From positions 1 to 64,000 of the forward strand of contig CAKOHW010000006.1 of assembly GCA_934086185.1 (NCBI GenBank): a DNA stretch of 64,000 nucleotides, read 5' to 3'. The number at the start of each line of letters is the position of its first letter. Within the stretch, counting starts at the first letter, position 1. Shown here piece by piece: positions 52,582 through 60,603 of this stretch. The notes beneath the pieces are model-generated. The model ran no database searches and had not been told where the DNA came from. It saw only the letters and a list, made by a program, of their open reading frames with translations. The stretch comes from an uncultured Bacilli bacterium. Lineage in GTDB: Bacteria > Bacillota_I > Bacilli_A > RF39 > UBA660. A program made the translations under genes and the position numbers.

Positions 52582-53031
52582 ATGTGTAATGAAAAAACTA
52601 CAAATTGCATCGGTGAAATATTAAAAGTTATACTTGTTCTACAACAAAATGCATGCCCAGATAATTGTTTAGATTCTTGCGATAGACCAATGCTTGGAGG
52701 AGGTCCTAATTGCTTAGTATGTAATACTCGTCCAGTTATGCTATATACATGCTGTGGAAATGGAACTCCATGGAGTATGCCTATAGATAAAGATAATACT
52801 AGTGTTTGTTCTAATACTCAAGTAAGTGCTTGTTGCAGTGATTGCTCTAATGTATTTAGAGTTGAAAAATTAGATGGAAATTGTTGTACATTTAGAGTAC
52901 TTGCATTAAATCCTCAAGAAAGCTGTTGCAATTCAATGCCTTACATTGCTACAAATAGTTTCTTCACTATGGACTTATCTTGTTGTTGTGCAATTAAGTG
53001 TCTTAGTGATACTTATGTAGAATGTGTTTAA
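52582..53031 (+). CDS. CotY/CotZ-like cysteine-rich spore coat protein
   Basis: 149 residues with 22 cysteines, no signal peptide. Architecture matches the CotY/CotZ spore-coat (crust) family: C..CIGEILKVILVLQQNAC..NCLDSC near the start, VFRVEKLDGNCCTFRVLAL in the middle, and MDLSCCCAIKCLSDTYVEC at the end. In Bacillus such proteins form the disulfide-linked outer coat. Its last 300 nt plus the terminator are repeated without change at 56866-57194, where the copy is 5'-truncated. GAAAGGGTG ribosome site. Confidence 0.85.
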   Translation: MCNEKTTNCIGEILKVILVLQQNACPDNCLDSCDRPMLGGGPNCLVCNTRPVMLYTCCGNGTPWSMPIDKDNTSVCSNTQVSACCSDCSNVFRVEKLDGNCCTFRVLALNPQESCCNSMPYIATNSFFTMDLSCCCAIKCLSDTYVECV

Positions 53032-53060
53032 AAGAACAAAATTTTTTGTTCTTTTTTTCA
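52732..53060 (+). repeat. 329-bp perfect direct repeat, left copy
   Basis: Identical at every base that I compared to 56866-57194 (offset 4134). It starts inside the coat gene (codon 51) and ends in its terminator tail. After one mismatch and a 2-bp indel, similarity continues through a second hairpin (AATAACAGAA/TTCTGTTATT) to about 53089. In the right copy this hairpin is the terminator of the arc operon. Confidence 0.9.
53032..53058 (+). terminator. Coat gene terminator (left copy)
   Basis: AAGAACAAAA pairs with TTTTGTTCTT, with a T run after it. A second hairpin (AATAACAGAA/TTCTGTTATT, about 53066-53088) follows and is the left remnant of the arc-operon terminator. Confidence 0.8.
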
Positions 53061-53150
53061 GAAAAATAACAGAATTTTCTGTTATTTTATTGCATTTTTG
53101 TATGAAATTTTAATAATTTTTACATTTAAATATTGAAAAATTATATACTA

Positions 53151-53211
53151 ACGGACGAGTTATATCACATGCAAACCCAGGTTATACCTAGCCTAAATCA
53201 AAAGTGTCCGT
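53151..53211 (-). other. Structured element just downstream of the variable surface-protein gene
   Basis: ACGGAC (53151-53156) pairs with GTCCGT (53206-53211), enclosing an inner stem CTAGGT-ATA-ACCTGG on the minus strand. It begins 3 nt past the stop codon and is clearly richer in G+C than the sequence around it. No T run follows, so it is not a simple terminator. It has no ORF. Function unknown; a cis-acting RNA or DNA structure is likely. Confidence 0.45.
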
Positions 53212-53214
53212 CAA

Positions 53215-55140
53215 TCAACCAACTACGTATGGATTAGTTTGTGTTCCATTCCCTCCTGTGATTACTGTTCCAGATGCTAATGAAACTGCGGGGCGCAGAC
53301 TGTTGTCACCGAACGCATAGGCGTAGCTAGTGAGGCCGGTGTCGTAAACGTTGATCGCGTTATCGTATCTGTCATCGAAGAAGCACGGAGAGAGTGTCCA
53401 CCAAATATCACTTGCATTTGCTGTTAAGTAATAATTCGAGTCCCCAGGCCCTGGTTTTCCTCCTGCGAATACCACTTCATCTGCTGTTAATGCTCCTATA
53501 TATGACTTATGTGTTTTATAATTCTTTCCATCACATCTTAATGTTGCATTTGCTGTTTGTCCATTTCCATATATTCCATATAATCTTACATATGTATCAT
53601 AATAAAATTTTGTTCCATTATACATTAAATCATTTACTGTACTTGTTAATAATGTTCCACTATTTTTATATGGATCTGTTGTATTTCCTAAACACCAATT
53701 ATCTTCCTTTAACTTACTTGTATCTATTCCACTACTTGTTAGCCATTCTTCTAATTTATATTTCATACTATTTGTATTATTCGTTTGTCCATTTACATAA
53801 TCTGCTACAAGTATATCATTTGTTGATAGTTGTCCACTAGAATTTGTTACTTTTCCTTGAGTATATCCATAATTTCCTTTTCCTATAAATGCTGTTCCCG
53901 TATCACTATCAGTTATTGAAGAACATGTTTTTGTTGCTGCTAGTGTTATTTTTATAGAGCCATCTCCTTCAATACGCACTATTCTCCAGCAATATCCATT
54001 AAATTCTAAATAATTATCTGTTACATTTCCTCTATAATAATAACTTGTTCCATAATCATCACTTGTTACACTCAATACTTTTTCAGTACTATAAGGAATA
54101 GGTGATATTTTTTTTGCTTTCATTGTTATTGTTGATGTACTACTTGCTGGGGCTGTTGTTACTTTATATATATTTGATTTATTTGTTGTTGTTTTTGCTG
54201 TATCTGTACTACTTGAATTGCTTGATGCCTTTGTACTTACTATATATTTTCCAACAAGAGTTTCATGGCATGTTCCATCATTATATTTACATGTACTTAC
54301 TCCTGTTAATGTGAATTTACCAGTGCTTTCATTTATAGTATATCCTATACCATATGTCCAATAATAACCTTGATATGTTGTATCTATTGATATACTACTT
54401 TCACTTGTAGCTTCAGTACCCTTATCAGTTTCATAAGCCCAACCTGATGTCGCTTTTGCTGGAGTTGTTAATGGTGTTGACATTAATGTTGTACCATTAG
54501 CTCCTGTTATTGCATTATTTATTATGTTATATGATAAACTATTTGTATTAGCCGAATATGGGTTTGTCATACTTCTTATATCTGTTATATTTAATCTCGC
54601 TTGTAAAGACTTGCCCATATCATTACTTTGGTCTATTCCAGTATCTATGTACCACATCTTAAATGTATATGTATGTACATCTCCCTCTTTTATACTATTT
54701 CCAACTAGAACACCACCATTTATTGGAAATACACTTTGTGTACTTACTCCATCACAACTTGTTCCATCACTTTTTATACAAGTTAATGTATATCTAAAAT
54801 CATTACTTTCAAATACTGTTGTACTTCCGTCACTTGCTTTTGTCACACTAACATTTTCTATAACCACTACATAACTTGTATCATTACCATTATTAGTAAC
54901 AGTAAATGTCTTTGTTCCAATTTCTGTATCACTTGGTATTAATGTTAAATCCTTTCCTAATATTTCTGCACTATTATCTCCATAAGTTAACTCAAGATTT
55001 GCTGTTGTGACACTAATACTTTTATCGTTAGTATTTCCTTGTATTCTTGTTAAGAAATATGCATATGTTAATCCTAACAATGTTAAAAGTACTATTGTTA
55101 TTCCTACCACACTTACAATTATTTTTTGCTTTTTAGACAT
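53215..55140 (-). CDS. SipW-type surface protein with DGR-like variable lectin-fold C-terminus
   Basis: 641 residues. SipW-type signal segment (about 1-40), family beta domain (ANLELTYGDN, TKTFTVTNNGND), Ser/Thr-rich repeats, then a domain with NGYCWRIVRIEGDGSIKI and MKYKLEEWL. The C-terminal WW..SP....LRPAVSL layout recalls DUF6273 and other C-type-lectin-like folds used as DGR targets. It ends GGNGTQTNPYVVG. Within that C-terminal domain lies a 108-nt stretch of quite different base composition (see 53290-53397). GAGGTAATG ribosome site. Inside an island flanked by 329-bp direct repeats. Probably a surface adhesin whose binding face is diversified; no reverse transcriptase is in the window. 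Confidence 0.8.
   Translation of the reverse strand: MSKKQKIIVSVVGITIVLLTLLGLTYAYFLTRIQGNTNDKSISVTTANLELTYGDNSAEILGKDLTLIPSDTEIGTKTFTVTNNGNDTSYVVVIENVSVTKASDGSTTVFESNDFRYTLTCIKSDGTSCDGVSTQSVFPINGGVLVGNSIKEGDVHTYTFKMWYIDTGIDQSNDMGKSLQARLNITDIRSMTNPYSANTNSLSYNIINNAITGANGTTLMSTPLTTPAKATSGWAYETDKGTEATSESSISIDTTYQGYYWTYGIGYTINESTGKFTLTGVSTCKYNDGTCHETLVGKYIVSTKASSNSSSTDTAKTTTNKSNIYKVTTAPASSTSTITMKAKKISPIPYSTEKVLSVTSDDYGTSYYYRGNVTDNYLEFNGYCWRIVRIEGDGSIKITLAATKTCSSITDSDTGTAFIGKGNYGYTQGKVTNSSGQLSTNDILVADYVNGQTNNTNSMKYKLEEWLTSSGIDTSKLKEDNWCLGNTTDPYKNSGTLLTSTVNDLMYNGTKFYYDTYVRLYGIYGNGQTANATLRCDGKNYKTHKSYIGALTADEVVFAGGKPGPGDSNYYLTANASDIWWTLSPCFFDDRYDNAINVYDTGLTSYAYAFGDNSLRPAVSLASGTVITGGNGTQTNPYVVG
53290..53397 (-). 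other. Candidate DGR variable region (VR)
   Basis: 36 codons, 59 of 108 bases G or C (about 55%), in a gene otherwise near 30%. 22 of the 36 codons end in C, in a genome that almost always uses A or T there. The codons TTC, GAC, TAC, AAC, ATC, ACC, GGC, CTC, AGC, GCC and CGC are what random replacement of the two A of AAC template codons gives. The 3' end is a G+C-rich block, CTGCGCCCCGCAG, with complementary arms (CTGCG/CGCAG), in the place of an IMH-like boundary. Confidence 0.65.
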
Positions 55141-55364
55141 TTTTCATTACCTCTTTCTCACAATTAAATACTCTCTACCGTGTTGTATTTTATATCTATA
55201 ATAATTTTACTATATTTTTTTATCTTCTACAATAGCAATTTTTTAAAAATTTTGTATTAAAAAAATACTTAGCAATTTAATATCACCAAATATTTTAATA
55301 GTTATAAGTCATTTATAAGTAATTAATTGTGTATAAAAATATAGTAATTTTTTAATTGATTTTA

Positions 55365-56306
55365 TTAATTATCTTTTTTTAAAAAATTCATTATTAAATC
55401 AATTAGTATATCCTTTTCTTTTGGATTGGATTCTGCTATTAATAAAGTGATTGCGACTAATGTATTATTATCAATAATTTGTTTATTATCAACATATAAT
55501 ATGTTATAAAATTCTAAAAAATATATAAATAATGTTGCTGCAATTCTTTTATTACCATCAATAAAAGTATGATTTTTAGTAATTAAATATAAAAAATTGG
55601 ATGCTTTCTCTTCTACTGTAGGATATAAGTCTTTTCCGTCAAATGATTGGTATATGTTTCCTATTATGGCTTTTAAACCTTGATTTCTTTCTAAAGCAAA
55701 TAAATCACTATCATTATTAAATCTTAATTTACTTATAACATTCATACAATCTTCATAAGATATTTTTTTATCATCTTTAATTCCATTTGGTTTTGTTAAT
55801 GTTTTATGGTCATAATCATCTAGCAAATCCAATGCATTTCTATAATTATTTATTACATTAATTATTCCTTGTGCTTCTGTTGCTTTTAATTCTGTCTCTA
55901 TTCTTCCTGCAATATCTATTAATTTAACTGTTTTTTCAAGATATTCTAATCTTTTTTGATTAATTGCATAACCTTTAATCATATAATCTTTCAAAACACT
56001 TGTAGCCCATTTTCTAAATGTAATACCATTTTTACTTTTAACTCTGTAGCCAACACTAATTATCATGTCTAAGTTGTAGTATTCTACTTGATAAGTTTTA
56101 CCATCTTTAGCAGTTGTCGCAAATTTTGCGACAACTGAATTATCTAGTTCTTCATTCAAAGCATTATTAATATGTTTGCCTATTGTTTTAATATCTCTAT
56201 CAAATAGCATAGATAATTGTTCACGATTTAACCAAACTGTTTCATCTTTCATATTTACTTCTAATTTTATGTCTTGATTTTCAAATAATATAATTTCATT
56301 TTTCAT
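55365..56306 (-). CDS. RhuM-family protein with C-terminal Fic/Doc domain
   Basis: 313 residues. The N-terminal RhuM (virulence/DNA-associated) domain: VWLNREQLSMLFDRDIKTIGKHI, VVAKFATTAKDGKTYQVEYYNLDMIISVGYRVKS, FRKWATSVLKDYMIKGYAI. The C-terminal half is a Fic/Doc fold with HTFIDGNKRIAATLF (His246 to Arg254), the AMPylation/phosphorylation motif HxFxDGNKR. Full-length, motif intact. Preceded by an XRE regulator gene 29 nt upstream, which could be its antitoxin or repressor. Such two-gene units often travel on mobile DNA. Confidence 0.85.
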   Translation of the reverse strand: MKNEIILFENQDIKLEVNMKDETVWLNREQLSMLFDRDIKTIGKHINNALNEELDNSVVAKFATTAKDGKTYQVEYYNLDMIISVGYRVKSKNGITFRKWATSVLKDYMIKGYAINQKRLEYLEKTVKLIDIAGRIETELKATEAQGIINVINNYRNALDLLDDYDHKTLTKPNGIKDDKKISYEDCMNVISKLRFNNDSDLFALERNQGLKAIIGNIYQSFDGKDLYPTVEEKASNFLYLITKNHTFIDGNKRIAATLFIYFLEFYNILYVDNKQIIDNNTLVAITLLIAESNPKEKDILIDLIMNFLKKDN

Positions 56307-56335
56307 AATTTTTTCTCCTTATCTTCTTATTAGTA

Positions 56336-56575
56336 TTATTTTTTTATTTTAGTTATAGATAATGTATAACCGAATGATTTTAATATTTTTATTAAAGTAT
56401 TAATTTGTGGATGTTTAGTTCTATTTTCTATTACCGATATCATTTCTCTTACAACCTTTGCTTCTTCAGCCATCTGTTTTTGAGTTAATCCCAGTTCATT
56501 TCTTAATTTAATAAAATCACAAATTAAATTATACTCTAATTCTGATACTTCTATTTCTTCTTTTATTTTTTGCAT
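56336..56575 (-). CDS. XRE-family helix-turn-helix regulator
   Basis: 79 residues with a Cro/C1-type helix-turn-helix: LRNELGLTQKQMAEEAKVVREMISVIENRTKHPQINTLIKILKSFGYTL. It starts with an extra helix (EIEVSELEYNLICDFIKL). Probably the repressor of itself and the RhuM-Fic gene, from the palindrome over its promoter. The ATG at 56575 has a GAGGTATAA site. Confidence 0.85.
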   Translation of the reverse strand: MQKIKEEIEVSELEYNLICDFIKLRNELGLTQKQMAEEAKVVREMISVIENRTKHPQINTLIKILKSFGYTLSITKIKK

Positions 56576-56592
56576 ATTTATACCTCATAATT

Positions 56593-56630
56593 ATTTTATA
56601 AAATATATTTTGTGTAGTCAATAGGCTACA
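56593..56630 (-). promoter_or_regulatory. Promoter and operator of the XRE/RhuM-Fic unit
   Basis: TTGACT (complement of 56616-56621), 17-nt spacer, TAAAAT (complement of 56593-56598). TGTAG-N8-CTACA (56613-56630) overlaps the -35, which fits autorepression. Confidence 0.65.
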
Positions 56631-56736
56631 TTTTTTTTAAAAAAAATTACATATAATTTTTTATACTTGAATTTTTCTTTTATTTTTTTGTTAGATTAAT
56701 TTTTTAATTTAATATCTTTATTAATAGAAATTATTT

Positions 56737-56830
56737 TTATTTGTCCAATTCCATATTACCATTTACATCTAATAATTCTAATCTAAAATAAGCCTCATAT
56801 TTTTTACTTAAAAATTGTACTAATTAGACA
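56737..56830 (-). pseudogene. Short C-terminal coding remnant next to the right repeat
   Basis: The minus strand is open for about 28 codons ending TAA at 56737-56739 and encodes QFLSKKYEAYFRLELLD then VNGNMELDK, protein-like and unlike the random AT-rich sequence around it. No start codon or ribosome site. Its parent is not recognised. It may be what is left of a gene interrupted when the right junction formed. Confidence 0.3.
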
Positions 56831-56865
56831 TATAACACGTATTATGTCGTATCTTCTACATATAC

Positions 56866-57165
56866 CCAGTTATGCTATATACATGCTGTGGAAATGGAAC
56901 TCCATGGAGTATGCCTATAGATAAAGATAATACTAGTGTTTGTTCTAATACTCAAGTAAGTGCTTGTTGCAGTGATTGCTCTAATGTATTTAGAGTTGAA
57001 AAATTAGATGGAAATTGTTGTACATTTAGAGTACTTGCATTAAATCCTCAAGAAAGCTGTTGCAATTCAATGCCTTACATTGCTACAAATAGTTTCTTCA
57101 CTATGGACTTATCTTGTTGTTGTGCAATTAAGTGTCTTAGTGATACTTATGTAGAATGTGTTTAA
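56866..57165 (+). pseudogene. 5'-truncated copy of the coat protein gene
   Basis: Identical to the last 300 nt of the gene at 52582-53031, starting inside codon 51. The ATG at 56872 is an internal Met, without a ribosome site, so it is not likely translated. Confidence 0.85.
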
Positions 57166-57194
57166 AAGAACAAAATTTTTTGTTCTTTTTTTCA
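56866..57194 (+). repeat. 329-bp perfect direct repeat, right copy
   Basis: Matches 52732-53060. It continues, after a 2-bp indel, through the arc-operon terminator and joins the end of the antiporter gene at 57227. So coat gene and arc operon were neighbours before the 4.1-kb segment came between them. Confidence 0.9.
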
Positions 57195-57198
57195 AAAA

Positions 57199-57225
57199 AA
57201 AATAACAGAATTTTCTGTTATTTTT
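57199..57225 (-). terminator. Arginine deiminase operon terminator
   Basis: AATAACAGAA (57201-57210) pairs with TTCTGTTATT (57213-57222), T run on the minus strand (nine A on the plus strand at 57194-57202). Confidence 0.8.
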
Positions 57226-57226
57226 G

Positions 57227-58672
57227 TTACGCCATAACTAATGCAAATAATGATAATATTATTATATTTGCTAATGCTATAGTTAATACTATTTTTAATG
57301 CAAATTTTACCCAAGTAGAATATTCTACTTTTGCTAATGCTAAGCCTCCCATTATTGCTCCACATGTTGGTGTAATCAAATTAACTAATCCATTTGCAGA
57401 AACCATAGTCATAACTGATACTTCAGTACTATATCCTAATTGTGCTGCAAGTGGTGCAATAATTGGTGTAGATAGTGTTGCTAGTCCACTACTTGATGGA
57501 ACTAATATAGATAAAACTATATGCAATATATAATTTAATGGAACAAATGCTAATTCTGGTAATTTAGAAAGTAAATTTGCTGCATTATAAATTATATAGT
57601 TATCTAAGTATGTAGTTTGCATTAATACACTAGCACCGCGAGCTACTGCAATAATTAGTATAACACCAATCATATCATCAGCACCGTCTACAAATGTATC
57701 TACAAAAGTTTTTTCTCCGAATTTATTAATTGTAGCAATTATTATTGACATTACTAAGAACCATAATGCTGATTCATAGAACCACCAGTTACCTAAACTT
57801 TCTCCTGTTAACCAACCAGTGAATTTATCAAATATAGTTATATTGAATTCTCCCCAAGGAATAAATCCAATAATCATAATTACAAATGTTAATGCAAATA
57901 ACATTAATGTAACTTTTTGTTTTCCAGTTAATACTGCTTTTTCTTGAGATTTAGTTTCATATTTACCAAATTTCTTTTCAGCGTTATTTTGTTCTCTCAA
58001 ACTCATAATCGTTGAACCTTTATCACGTTTTACTTTAGCAGCATATTTCATTACGAAGAAGCAACTTATTGCAAGTGATACTAACCATAATATTACTCCA
58101 ATAAATATTACTATTCCTTGATTTGCTTTTATTCCATCAGGTAAAGCACTTATTGCTGCTCCAGTTGCAAATGGATTAATTGTTGATCCTAATACTCCAC
58201 TTCCTGCTCCTAAAAGTATAGTTGCAGAACCTACTATTGGATCCATACCTGCAGCCATCATAGTTGCTGCTAAAAGTACATAAAAGCCTACAGTTTCTTC
58301 AAGCATTCCGTAAGTTGTTCCTCCTACAGAAAATATAAACATCAAGATTGGAATTAATAATAATTCTCTACCCTTTAGTTTTTGAACAAGGGCTTTAATT
58401 CCAGTTTCTAGTGCACCAGTTTTATTTATAACTGCTAGGAAGCCTCCTAGTATCATTATAAATATTGATACATCTACTGCATCTTCGAAACCTAATATTG
58501 GTGACATCAAAATTTCTGATAATTTTGCACCAACTGTTCCACTTCCGTTTACTATGCTATCACCTACAAATTTAGCATTTGGAAGTAAATGTGATAATAT
58601 TCCTAAACCAAATATTAGTATAAGAATTATTGAAAAAGCCGATAACATTGTTTTCTTTTTCTTTTTTGTCAT
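57227..58672 (-). CDS. YfcC-family arginine/ornithine antiporter-like permease
   Basis: 481 residues, about twelve transmembrane helices, YfcC/DcuC-like (PF03606). Segments such as GGTTYGMLEETVGFYVLL, GAGSGVLGSTINPFATGAA and VPSSSGLATLSTPIIAPLA are typical. Its place as last gene of arcA-argF-arcC shows that it is the transporter of the arginine deiminase pathway, exchanging arginine for ornithine, though it is not of the classical ArcD (APC) family. It starts 1 nt after arcC. Confidence 0.8.
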   Translation of the reverse strand: MTKKKKKTMLSAFSIILILIFGLGILSHLLPNAKFVGDSIVNGSGTVGAKLSEILMSPILGFEDAVDVSIFIMILGGFLAVINKTGALETGIKALVQKLKGRELLLIPILMFIFSVGGTTYGMLEETVGFYVLLAATMMAAGMDPIVGSATILLGAGSGVLGSTINPFATGAAISALPDGIKANQGIVIFIGVILWLVSLAISCFFVMKYAAKVKRDKGSTIMSLREQNNAEKKFGKYETKSQEKAVLTGKQKVTLMLFALTFVIMIIGFIPWGEFNITIFDKFTGWLTGESLGNWWFYESALWFLVMSIIIATINKFGEKTFVDTFVDGADDMIGVILIIAVARGASVLMQTTYLDNYIIYNAANLLSKLPELAFVPLNYILHIVLSILVPSSSGLATLSTPIIAPLAAQLGYSTEVSVMTMVSANGLVNLITPTCGAIMGGLALAKVEYSTWVKFALKIVLTIALANIIILSLFALVMA

Positions 58673-58673
58673 T

Positions 58674-59618
58674 TTATTTCCTCCTTTTAATTATAGTACC
58701 AGCATTACCGTTTATTGCATCATGTGCATTTTCTAAAGAACTAATTATTGCTATCTTGTCATCACTATCTTTAACAAATGACATGCAAGCTTCAATTTTT
58801 GGAAGCATACTTCCTTTGGCGAATTCGTTGTTATTAATGTAACTTTTTAATTCATTTATATCTACTTTATCTAATCCTACTTCTTTATCAGTATTATAGT
58901 TTATGTAAACTTTATCGATTGAAGTTAATATTAATAATTTATCTGCATCAATCAATTTTGCTAGAAGTGAAGATGTTTTATCTTTATCAATAACTGCATC
59001 TACTCCTTCTAATAATTCAATTTTATTAGTTTTAATAACTGGAATACCTCCACCACCACATGCAATAACTATGTTGTCGTTATTAACTAGCTCTTCTATT
59101 ATATTTTTTTCTATAATATTTATTGGTTCTGGAGATGGTACTACTCTCCTATATCCTCGTCCAGCATCTTCGACAAAAGTATATCCCTTTTCTTGTTCAA
59201 TTTTTAAAGCTTCTTCCTTTGTATAGAAACTCCCAATTGGTTTTGTAGGTTCAAGAAAAGCCTTATCATTTTTGTCAACTAGGACTTGTGTTATTAAGGT
59301 TGCACAATTTTTATTTATACCTTGTCTTTCAAGTTCATCTTGAAGGCATTGTTGTAATTGGTAACCAATATAACCTTGACTCATACTCCCACACTCTGCA
59401 AATGGCATTTCAGGGGTTTTTACCTTACCATTTGATGCATATTCCATTGCTAGATTAATCGCACCAACTTGAGGGCCATTTCCATGTGTTAACACTATTT
59501 TATTTCCATCACGTACTAAATCTACAAGTATTTTACTTACACTTTCAAGTATTTTTAATTGCTCAGGAGGTGTTCCACCTAATGCGTTTCCTCCTAGAGC
59601 AACTACTATCTTACTCAT
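58674..59618 (-). CDS. arcC: Carbamate kinase
   Basis: 314 residues. Makes ATP from carbamoyl phosphate, the last step of arginine deiminase catabolism. Motifs: ALGGNALGG (N-terminal loop), THGNGPQVG, ACGGGGIPVI and DAVIDKDKTSSLLA. Length normal. It overlaps argF by 8 nt. Confidence 0.93.
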   Translation of the reverse strand: MSKIVVALGGNALGGTPPEQLKILESVSKILVDLVRDGNKIVLTHGNGPQVGAINLAMEYASNGKVKTPEMPFAECGSMSQGYIGYQLQQCLQDELERQGINKNCATLITQVLVDKNDKAFLEPTKPIGSFYTKEEALKIEQEKGYTFVEDAGRGYRRVVPSPEPINIIEKNIIEELVNNDNIVIACGGGGIPVIKTNKIELLEGVDAVIDKDKTSSLLAKLIDADKLLILTSIDKVYINYNTDKEVGLDKVDINELKSYINNNEFAKGSMLPKIEACMSFVKDSDDKIAIISSLENAHDAINGNAGTIIKRRK

Positions 59619-60603
59619 TTTTCATTGTTGCATACATTACTGCTTTTATTGTATGCATCCTATTTTCTGCTTCATCAAATACTTTAGATTGGTTAGATAA
59701 GAATACTTCATCTGTAACTTCCATTTCTTTTAGCCCAAATTTTTTATAAATATCTTTTCCAATTGTAGTATTTAAATCATGAAATGATGGTAAGCAATGT
59801 AAGAATATTGCATTACTATTCGCATTATTCATAACATTTTTATTTACTTGATAGTCTTTAAGTAATTTTATTCTTTCACTCCAAACATCTTCTGGTTCTC
59901 CCATAGAAACCCAAACATCAGTATATATTACATCAGCATTTTTTGTACCAAGTGATACATCACTAGTGAATTCTAATGTTGCACCAGTAGTTTCTGCTAT
60001 TTCTTTTGCTTTTATAACTAAATCTAAACTTGGCCATAATTCTTTAGGTGCACATGCTACAAAATGCATTCCCATTTTTGCACATACTATCATTAATGAG
60101 TTTGCAACATTATTTCTTGCATCTCCCATAAATACTAATTTTATTCCTTTTAAATGTCCAAAATTTTCTTCAACAGTCATTATATCAGCAAGCATTTGTG
60201 TTGGATGAAATTCAGTTGTTAATCCATTCCATACTGGAACTCCAGCATTTTTAGCTAATTCTTCTACTATATTTTGGCTAAAACCTCTATATTCTATTCC
60301 ATCATACATTCTTCCTAATACCTTAGCAGTATCAGCAATGCTTTCTTTTTTACCCATTTGACTACTTCCAGGATCTAGATATGTTACTCCCATACCTAAA
60401 TCATATCCAGCAACTTCAAATGCACAACGAGTTCTTGTGGATGTTTTTTCAAATAGTAATACTATGTTTTTGCCTTTTAAATATTGATGTGATATTCCAT
60501 TTTGTTTTTTTAATTTTAGATTTTTTGATAAATCTAATAAATATCTTATTTCTTCTGGAGTATAATCAATTAAGGTCAAAAAATTTCTGCCAGTCAAATT
60601 CAT
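59611..60603 (-). CDS. arcB: Ornithine carbamoyltransferase (catabolic)
   Basis: 330 residues from the ATG at 60603. Interconverts citrulline + phosphate with ornithine + carbamoyl phosphate. Carbamoyl-phosphate loop FEKTSTRTRCAFEVA, then DPGSSQMGKKES, EFHPTQMLAD and the ornithine-binding HCLPSFHD. Operon position shows the catabolic role. The ATG at 60603 has AAAGGA 8 nt upstream; a second ATG at 60609 is too close to that site. It overlaps the end of arcA by 38 nt. Confidence 0.92.
   Translation of the reverse strand: MNLTGRNFLTLIDYTPEEIRYLLDLSKNLKLKKQNGISHQYLKGKNIVLLFEKTSTRTRCAFEVAGYDLGMGVTYLDPGSSQMGKKESIADTAKVLGRMYDGIEYRGFSQNIVEELAKNAGVPVWNGLTTEFHPTQMLADIMTVEENFGHLKGIKLVFMGDARNNVANSLMIVCAKMGMHFVACAPKELWPSLDLVIKAKEIAETTGATLEFTSDVSLGTKNADVIYTDVWVSMGEPEDVWSERIKLLKDYQVNKNVMNNANSNAIFLHCLPSFHDLNTTIGKDIYKKFGLKEMEVTDEVFLSNQSKVFDEAENRMHTIKAVMYATMKNE

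Noticed and set aside
53151..53211. Hammerhead or other self-cleaving ribozyme
   Set aside because: The CTGATGA and GAAA core of hammerheads is absent and no other ribozyme core that I know fits.
53394..53840. Plus-strand ORF opposite the surface-protein gene
   Set aside because: Composition (His/Leu/Tyr runs) and lack of a ribosome site show it is the antisense shadow of the gene at 53215-55140.
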